Assembly: GCF_000963885.1 (NCBI RefSeq)
Contig: NZ_BALE01000001.1
Coordinates: forward strand, 1 to 39,182
DNA: 39,182 nt
Direction of reading: 5' to 3'
DNA from: Tanticharoenia sakaeratensis NBRC 103193
GTDB taxonomy: Bacteria > Pseudomonadota > Alphaproteobacteria > Acetobacterales > Acetobacteraceae
Both the position numbers and the translations under genes were made by a program. Below, one piece after another: positions 33,885 through 39,182 of the stretch. Position 1 is the first letter of the stretch, and each line of letters begins with the position of its first letter. The notes under the pieces are model-generated. The model did no database searches. It was given only the letters and a program-made list of their open reading frames with translations, and was not told the origin of the DNA.

Positions 33885-34493
33885 ATGCCAAATCTAACCG
33901 CCGAACGCGGCCGCGGGCTCGCGGGCACCGGCCACGACAGCCTGACCGGCAGTCTGCTGGTGGCAAGTCCGGCACTTGCCGAATCCCCCTTTGCGCAAAG
34001 CATCGTCTATGTCTGCGCCCATTCCGTCGAAGACGGCACGATGGGCCTCATCGTCAATCGCCGCCTGCCACAGCCGAGCCTGGACGAACTCATGGAACAG
34101 CTCGGGATCGAACCGGCGCCCCCGCGCCGCCGGATCGGCCTGTGTCTGGGAGGACCGATCGATCATACGCGCGGCTTCGTGCTGCATTCCTCGGACTGGA
34201 GCGGTGACGGCAGCCTGTCGGTCGACGACACGACCATGCTGACCGCAAGTCTCGATGTCCTGCGGGAAATCGCAGGCGGCCGCGGGCCGAAGCACGCCCT
34301 GCTGGCGTTGGGTCATGCGATGTGGGAGGCGGGCCAGCTCGAGGAGGAGATGGTGCGTCACAGTGCGTGGCTGAACGTCCCGGCGACCGAGCAGCTCGTG
34401 TTCGGCGCGGATCATGCGGCGAAATGGCGGCGGGCGCTGGCCGCTACGGGAATCGATCCCGTGGCACTGCCCGATGCCGTGGGCCACGCCTAG
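33885..34493 (+). CDS. YqgE/AlgH family protein
   Basis: A DUF179 protein of unclear molecular function. The 202-residue product has the family blocks LTGSLLVASPAL, SIVYVCAHSVEDGTMGLIVNR, LCLGGPIDHTRGFVLHS and LLALGHAMWEAGQLEEEM, followed by NVPATEQLVF. A Shine-Dalgarno-like AGGAT sits immediately before the ATG, closer than usual. It diverges from the SDR operon and converges on the small gene at 34530. Confidence 0.93.
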   Translation: MPNLTAERGRGLAGTGHDSLTGSLLVASPALAESPFAQSIVYVCAHSVEDGTMGLIVNRRLPQPSLDELMEQLGIEPAPPRRRIGLCLGGPIDHTRGFVLHSSDWSGDGSLSVDDTTMLTASLDVLREIAGGRGPKHALLALGHAMWEAGQLEEEMVRHSAWLNVPATEQLVFGADHAAKWRRALAATGIDPVALPDAVGHA

Positions 34494-34529
34494 ACGCGAG
34501 CCCAAGGGCTGTCCGGGTGCGGAGCCGGT

Positions 34530-34751
34530 TCAGGCCACGGTCAGCCCGGCGATCTCGCGGTCGTGCCGGGCGCATCCGGCCGGCGTGATGACAAAGCGCC
34601 CCTGCTCGTCCTGCCGGGCAAATCCCATGCGGCAGAGCCGCTCCAGGCAGGGCTGATCGCGCAGGCCTTCGGGCCGCCCGACATCCTGACACAGGAGCAG
34701 TCGGTGCAGCGCCGAACGGCAGCATGTTTCCAGATAGGGCTCGTCCCACAT
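34530..34751 (-). CDS. Small conserved-looking protein, possibly winged-helix
   Basis: The 73-residue product (starts MWDEPYLETCCRSALHRLLL) has a helix-turn-strand pattern ending FARQDEQGRFVITPAGCARH, which resembles the wing of a MarR/helix-turn-helix fold where an Asp-rich turn precedes 'ITPAG'. This is a suggestion only; the protein may not bind DNA. The ATG at 34751 lies inside a 7-bp dyad CGTCCCA-CA-TGGGACG, and no ribosome-binding site was seen. The start is therefore doubtful. It lies between yqgE and pyrD. Confidence 0.55.
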   Translation of the reverse strand: MWDEPYLETCCRSALHRLLLCQDVGRPEGLRDQPCLERLCRMGFARQDEQGRFVITPAGCARHDREIAGLTVA

Positions 34752-34879
34752 GGGACGGCAGTTAAACGAACCGGTTCATGCGGCACAAGTGAAAGCTGGA
34801 CGACAGACAGCCCGGTACGCCGCATGCGCCGTCCGCTTCTCCTTTTCAAATCGCGCCACATGGGGCACCAACCGCAGTC

Positions 34880-35956
34880 ATGACCCTGCTGAACCGCCTT
34901 GCCCCCTTCGCCCTGCATCGCCTTCCTCCGGAAACGGCACATGAGGCCGCGATCGCTGCTCTTCTGCTCGGCCTCGGCGGCCGCGCGCCGCGCGACGTTC
35001 CGGCTCTGAGCGTCCGGGCGATGGGCTTGCGCTTTCCCAACCCGATCGGACTGGCCGCCGGGTTCGACAAGGATGCCCGCGCGATCCGCCCGCTGGGCCA
35101 GCTCGGCTTCGGGGCGATCGAGGCAGGCACCGTCACGCCGCGTCCCCAGCCGGGTCAGGCGAAGCCCCGTCTGTTCCGCCTGCCGGAAGACGGTGCGCTC
35201 ATTAACCGCATGGGATTCAACGGCTGCGGGATCGACCGTTTCTGCCGGCGGCTCGCACGCCTTTACCGCCCGATGCCCGGCGGTCGCGTGCGCGGCGCGG
35301 GCGTGCCCCTCGGGGCCAATCTCGGCATCAACAAGGAGGGGGCCGATCCCTTGGGGGATTATGCAGCGCTCGTCGCGCGTGTCGGTCCCTATGTCGACTA
35401 TGTCACCATCAACCTGTCTTCTCCCAACACACCGGGTCTTCGCGACCTGCAGAGCGCGGACCTGCTGGGCCAGATCCTAGCCGCGATCGCTGAACGCAAC
35501 CCGGAAAGGCCGCCACTCCTGATCAAGCTCGCGCCGGATCTTCCCGATGATGCGCTGCAGCCCATCATCGAGGCTGCCGTCTCCGGCGGGGCGGACGGGC
35601 TGATCCTGACCAACACGACGATCGCACGCCCTGCCGACCTGCGCAGTCCGCATGCGGCAGAAAGCGGTGGCCTGTCGGGACGACCCCTGCATGACAGGTC
35701 ACGCGACATGCTCCGGCGCGCAGCCGCGCTCAACGCCGGCAGGCTCGCGCTGATTTCCTGCGGTGGAATCGAATCCGGTGCGGACATTCTGGAGCGGATC
35801 CGCATGGGGTGCGATCTGGTGCAGATCTATACGCGCTTCATCTACGAAGGCGCTGCGATGCTGCCGCGGCTCAAGCAGGAATTGCTGGTGGAGATGCGCG
35901 CCGGCGGCTTCGAAACACTCGCCGATGCAAAGGGAACGGTGGCAATTAGCCCGTGA
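34880..35956 (+). CDS. pyrD: Dihydroorotate dehydrogenase (quinone), class 2
   Basis: Fourth step of pyrimidine synthesis, oxidising dihydroorotate to orotate with FMN and passing electrons to quinone at the inner membrane. The 358-residue product has the N-terminal membrane-associating helix region, NPIGLAAGFDKDA, GFGAIEAGTVTPRPQPG, RMGFNG, the catalytic-Ser segment VTINLSSPNTPGLR, LIKLAPDL, LTNTT, ISCGGIESG and QIYTRFIYEG. Serine rather than cysteine as the base marks class 2. The ATG lacks a clear ribosome-binding site. Its stop overlaps the convergent diguanylate cyclase by 11 bases. Confidence 0.97.
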   Translation: MTLLNRLAPFALHRLPPETAHEAAIAALLLGLGGRAPRDVPALSVRAMGLRFPNPIGLAAGFDKDARAIRPLGQLGFGAIEAGTVTPRPQPGQAKPRLFRLPEDGALINRMGFNGCGIDRFCRRLARLYRPMPGGRVRGAGVPLGANLGINKEGADPLGDYAALVARVGPYVDYVTINLSSPNTPGLRDLQSADLLGQILAAIAERNPERPPLLIKLAPDLPDDALQPIIEAAVSGGADGLILTNTTIARPADLRSPHAAESGGLSGRPLHDRSRDMLRRAAALNAGRLALISCGGIESGADILERIRMGCDLVQIYTRFIYEGAAMLPRLKQELLVEMRAGGFETLADAKGTVAISP

Positions 35957-38939
35957 GGTCGCGATACCGGCGGCGCGCCCGACGCATCGTCACCGTTCCG
36001 GAATGCGGGTCGCGCTCTCCATCGACGATGCAGTCGCGACCGGCCTGTTTGGCGGCATAAAGCGATGCGTCCGCCCGTGAGACGAGGCTCTGCCACGTGT
36101 CGCCGGCCCGTGCATGCGCCACGCCGATGCTGCAGGTCACACGCATGGCTTCATTGTTGAACTGGAACGCGCGCTCGGTCGCGAGCGTCTTGAGGCGGGC
36201 CAGACGCGACCGGGTGTAGTCGGGCGATCCTTCGAGCAGGATCAGGAATTCCTCGCCGCCGTACCGTCCGAGATGTTCATCCGAGAGGGCGTGGGCTCTG
36301 AGGCGTGCGCTGAATTCGCGCAGGACCTCGTCGCCCGCCAGATGGCCGGCCAGATCGTTGATGCGCTTGAAGTGATCGACGTCGAGGAGCCCGATCGTCA
36401 GCCCCTCGTCGCTGCCGATCGTCTCGCGCCGAAGCGCGCGATCGAGACGATCCTGAATGGCCCCCCGGTTCAGTGTCTGGGTCAGACCGTCCATCGTGGC
36501 CTGGATGACGAGCGCTTCCTGCGCCGCCTTGATGGCACGCGTGCGCTCGGCGACGACGAGTTCGAGCTCATGCTCCCGGCGCAGAAGCTGCCGGATCCGC
36601 AGCCGCACCAGCCCGTAGACCAGAACCGCCAGCACGGCGGCGGCCATCAGGTCGACCCACATCCACTGCCACCAGGGCGCCTGCATGGTCGCGGTGATCT
36701 CGATGGGGCTCGAGTCCTGATGCGTCACGGGATTGTAGGCATAGACGTGGAAAGTGTGCGTACCGGGCGGCAGCGCCGGATATCGCGCGACGCGCTCGGC
36801 CGTATCGACCCAGCCCTGATCGACACCATCCATCCGATAGCGGAAATGGACCGAACCGAAGTCCGCGACATTCAGGGTGCCGAAGACGATCTCGACAGCG
36901 TCCCGTCCGTATGGGTGATCGCCGGCCAGTGCCTGTCTGCCCAGCCGCGCATTGATGATGGCAAGGGTCAGCGCCGGCCGGCTGAAGATCCGCTCCGGAT
37001 GCAGCAGATGGGACGCACCATGGCTCGTGCCGAACCAGAGCGTGCCGTCAGGCGCCACGGAAATCGCGTCCTGAACGATATCGTTCCAGATCAGCCCGTC
37101 TTCTATCGTGACGCCAGTCCACTGCCTGCCATTGAAGACGGATACGCCCTGATCCGTCCCGACCCAGAGCCAGCCGCGCTTATCTTTCGCCAGGGCAACC
37201 ACAGTGTTTGAGACGATGGTCGGCGGGTAGATCGCATCGAGCTGCGCGACGTGATTTCCATCCATGTGGAGATGGTACAGCGGGCCGGCTGATCCACCGA
37301 CCCAGATGGAGCGGTCGGTTTCCGCCATGACCGTGCGTGGCTCGAAATTCGCCTCCGGCCAGCTGCGCAACACGATATCGTTACGACCATCTACATAATG
37401 ATGAAGCGCGCCATGTTCGATGAACCACATGTCGCCCGGCGCGCTCAGCGACGCAGCCAGAACAGCGCCGCCTATGCCCGGCACCGTGGTCACGACGGGC
37501 AATGCCGACGTCAGATCGATCTTGCTCAGACCGCGCGCCTGCGCGATCCATAGTGTCCCATTCGAATCACAGGTGGCAGACCAGGAACGTCCTCCCGATA
37601 GCTGGAGCATCCTTGTCCCGCGGTCGGACACATCAACGAGGGTCGTATCGTTCGCTATTGCGAACAGTCGACGGGTGCCGCAGTGACCAACCAGCTTGGC
37701 GTCATATTCATACTGCGTAAGCGGCAACAGTTTGCCGTTTTCAATATTGTAGGATGCAAGCCCTCCGCTCGAGGCGAACCATGTCGGGCCCATCGTGGGT
37801 TGCACGGACCATATTTCATCATCGGGAAGACCGTCACGTCTGCTCCAGTTTGCCCAGTCATTGAGGCCCTGAATGAACAGCAGGCCGCTGCCGCGCAATC
37901 CGAGCCAGAGAGAACCATAGCCATCGGGCGATACGGCCACGATCGAACCCGCGGGCACGCCCGAGGCCTCATCGAGCCATTCCCAGTGGCCCGGCAATCC
38001 GTAGAAGAAGCCGTTATTGCCCGGGACGACCAGATTTCCGTCAGGCAAGGCACTCAGAACGTTATGAGAGGCTTTGTGGCTGACAGAGCCTGCCGGCAGA
38101 TCGAACTCGTCCATCGTGCTGCCGGAACGCTGGATATGCGCGATTTTCTGGGACGATCGCAGCCAGAAGGAACCATCCTTCGCCATGCTCGCACTGGACC
38201 AGACGAACTGTGCGTCCTGATCGTGCGGGACGGCGCATTTTCCCGAGACTTTGACAGGCGTTGTGGACGAGACGTCATCGCCCGTCATCGCGCCTGCATC
38301 GAACCAGCAGAGTTTTCCATTCTTGACCGAAATAAAAAGAGTCTGCTCACTATTATTTGCATCGAAAAAATGGACGATGTCGTCTGCGTCAATCTTCTCG
38401 TGGCCGGTTACCGTCAGGTCAACATCACGCCAGCCGCCCGTATCGACGTCGAGAGATACCACTCCGTTGCCGTTTGAAAATATTATCTTCTGCCTGAGCA
38501 TCGCAAAGCCCGTGGTCGCATTGCGAATGATGGAAGACGGAAGAACAGCCACGCGCTGAAACACGATGTCTTCCGGAGAAACAAAAACGGATAGGGGTTT
38601 GTTGGCGACGAATACAGCGTTCGAAAATATGAAAATCAGTCGTCCGGTAGCGTCATGGAATATTTCCTCGACAAACCCTCCGTCCGGCAGGCCCTGCTTC
38701 GCTCCGAGATTACGAAATACGCGACCGTCGAAATAAAAGGCCCCATGTTCCGTTCCGGTAAAAATATACCCGCTTCGATCGGGCTGTATGCAGCTTATGT
38801 CGAGGTCGAACAGCCCCGATGCGACATTGAATTCGGCGGAGGATACCTGACGAGCGGACGCGGTCGACACGAGGCATGTCATCAGGAAAGATGAAACGAA
38901 GATGACCAGGCGCAATCCGGCACTGCCAAGCTTCAGCAC
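35946..38939 (-). CDS. Sensor diguanylate cyclase: periplasmic propeller, Y_Y_Y domain, transmembrane helix, GGDEF
   Basis: Makes c-di-GMP from two GTP in the cytoplasm in response to a periplasmic cue. The 997-residue product has a signal/anchor (KLGSAGLRLVIFVSSFLMTC, ending STASA), about 600 residues of two-component-regulator propeller repeats (GSLWLGLRGSGLLFI, GWLWVGTDQGVSVF, GTLWFGTSHGASHL), a Y_Y_Y domain (HFRYRMDGVDQGWVDT), a helix (WVDLMAAAVLAVLVYGLVRL), and a GGDEF domain with LDVDHFKRIND and RYGGEEFLILLE (GGEEF near 894-898). No RxxD inhibitory site precedes it, so product inhibition should be absent. I chose the GTG at 38939 because AGGGG precedes it and it starts the leader; the open frame to 39059 crosses a terminator. 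Confidence 0.9.
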   Translation of the reverse strand: MLKLGSAGLRLVIFVSSFLMTCLVSTASARQVSSAEFNVASGLFDLDISCIQPDRSGYIFTGTEHGAFYFDGRVFRNLGAKQGLPDGGFVEEIFHDATGRLIFIFSNAVFVANKPLSVFVSPEDIVFQRVAVLPSSIIRNATTGFAMLRQKIIFSNGNGVVSLDVDTGGWRDVDLTVTGHEKIDADDIVHFFDANNSEQTLFISVKNGKLCWFDAGAMTGDDVSSTTPVKVSGKCAVPHDQDAQFVWSSASMAKDGSFWLRSSQKIAHIQRSGSTMDEFDLPAGSVSHKASHNVLSALPDGNLVVPGNNGFFYGLPGHWEWLDEASGVPAGSIVAVSPDGYGSLWLGLRGSGLLFIQGLNDWANWSRRDGLPDDEIWSVQPTMGPTWFASSGGLASYNIENGKLLPLTQYEYDAKLVGHCGTRRLFAIANDTTLVDVSDRGTRMLQLSGGRSWSATCDSNGTLWIAQARGLSKIDLTSALPVVTTVPGIGGAVLAASLSAPGDMWFIEHGALHHYVDGRNDIVLRSWPEANFEPRTVMAETDRSIWVGGSAGPLYHLHMDGNHVAQLDAIYPPTIVSNTVVALAKDKRGWLWVGTDQGVSVFNGRQWTGVTIEDGLIWNDIVQDAISVAPDGTLWFGTSHGASHLLHPERIFSRPALTLAIINARLGRQALAGDHPYGRDAVEIVFGTLNVADFGSVHFRYRMDGVDQGWVDTAERVARYPALPPGTHTFHVYAYNPVTHQDSSPIEITATMQAPWWQWMWVDLMAAAVLAVLVYGLVRLRIRQLLRREHELELVVAERTRAIKAAQEALVIQATMDGLTQTLNRGAIQDRLDRALRRETIGSDEGLTIGLLDVDHFKRINDLAGHLAGDEVLREFSARLRAHALSDEHLGRYGGEEFLILLEGSPDYTRSRLARLKTLATERAFQFNNEAMRVTCSIGVAHARAGDTWQSLVSRADASLYAAKQAGRDCIVDGERDPHSGTVTMRRARRRYRDLTG

Positions 38940-39038
38940 GATGCTTGCCCCTGACAGGTCAACCCAGCTTTCGTTCGATTTCGTACCACTGAATATCAAT
39001 ACCTGCCGCAAAGTTTGCTTTTGTTTAGAACAATAGCA

Positions 39039-39071
39039 AAACCTGCCCCGGTTTTGCACCGGGGCAGGTTT
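39039..39071 (-). terminator. Intrinsic terminator upstream of the diguanylate cyclase
   Basis: CCTGCCCCGG and CCGGGGCAGG form a 10-bp stem with a 7-base loop. On the minus strand it is followed by TTTTG. It should end the partial gene at 39111-39182 and separate it from the diguanylate cyclase gene. Confidence 0.88.
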
Positions 39072-39110
39072 ATCTTACCCGCTTTGTATACAGAAAAGCT
39101 GCTCTGATAG

Positions 39111-39182
39111 TCAGCCCACGGACACAGCAGCCGGCGGTGGGTTCGTGTCACGCCACATCGCAACCTGGGCAGCAGCCGGCGG
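39111..39182 (-). CDS. 3' end of an unidentified gene
   Basis: Only 23 codons plus TGA lie within the window. The peptide reads PPAAAQVAMWRDTNPPPAAV, then SVG. The GCAGCCGGCGG core appears twice (near 39128 and 39172), encoding PPAA-type repeats. The gene continues beyond the window and its family cannot be identified. The downstream terminator at 39039-39071 supports a real gene end here. Confidence 0.55.
   Translation of the reverse strand, partial: PPAAAQVAMWRDTNPPPAAVSVG

Noticed and set aside
34541-34942. Minus-strand frame of 133 codons starting inside pyrD
   Set aside because: It overlaps the pyrD start and has no recognisable content; the shorter frame 34530-34751 is more plausible.

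Overview
The window looks like chromosomal DNA of an acetic acid bacterium (Acetobacteraceae, Alphaproteobacteria). This is an inference. It rests on the high G+C content, a 167-residue ribosomal protein S9 with a long N-terminal extension, the dapF-mtaB-ftsY order, a Hint-domain surface-type protein, and a divergent L-idonate / gluconate 5-dehydrogenase pair of the kind used in ketogluconate metabolism. I cannot name the genus. The left edge begins with 14 C residues, so it may be a contig end. No rRNA, CRISPR array, prophage or intact insertion sequence was seen.

Layout. 1-2.4 kb: an outer-membrane beta-barrel gene with two compensating frameshifts, followed 14 bases later by a secreted thiaminase I homologue, all on the minus strand. 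2.4-7.4 kb: a housekeeping block with a terminator, rplM-rpsI, a membrane-anchored protein of unknown function, an NAD(P)-binding epimerase-like protein, tRNA-His(GTG) and a PLP aminotransferase. 7.4-8.3 kb: a gene-free stretch with a decayed IS110-type transposase tail, an 18-bp perfect palindrome and an AT-rich island with several dyads. This island precedes a 557-residue Hint-domain protein (8.3-10.0 kb), which faces a glycosyltransferase with a fascin-like tail. 11.7-16.5 kb: a lipoprotein diverges from a transketolase-like gene, gap and pgk. The transketolase-like protein has lost most cofactor-binding and catalytic residues. 16.7-19 kb: a small exported protein and a polytopic membrane protein. 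19-24.5 kb: idnD/gno, then mntR/mntH and an OprB-family porin 12 bases after mntH. 24.5-31.2 kb: a hairpin cluster, dapF-mtaB-ftsY, an internally deleted luciferase-like monooxygenase, a methyltransferase and a DEAD-box helicase. 31.3-33.8 kb: a tightly packed SDR-PPK2-exported protein-molbindin operon. 33.9-39.2 kb: yqgE/algH, a small hypothetical, pyrD, a large propeller-sensor diguanylate cyclase, and the 3' end of one more gene.

Functional themes are lower glycolysis (gap, pgk), ketogluconate oxidation (idnD, gno), manganese uptake (mntR, mntH and perhaps the porin), lysine/peptidoglycan precursor and pyrimidine synthesis (dapF, pyrD), protein targeting and translation (ftsY, rplM, rpsI, mtaB, tRNA-His), and c-di-GMP signalling. 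The most interesting items are the thiaminase I/outer-membrane pair, the transketolase pseudoenzyme at the head of gap-pgk, the mntH-porin unit, and the Hint protein behind an AT-rich, dyad-rich promoter region next to a transposase scar.
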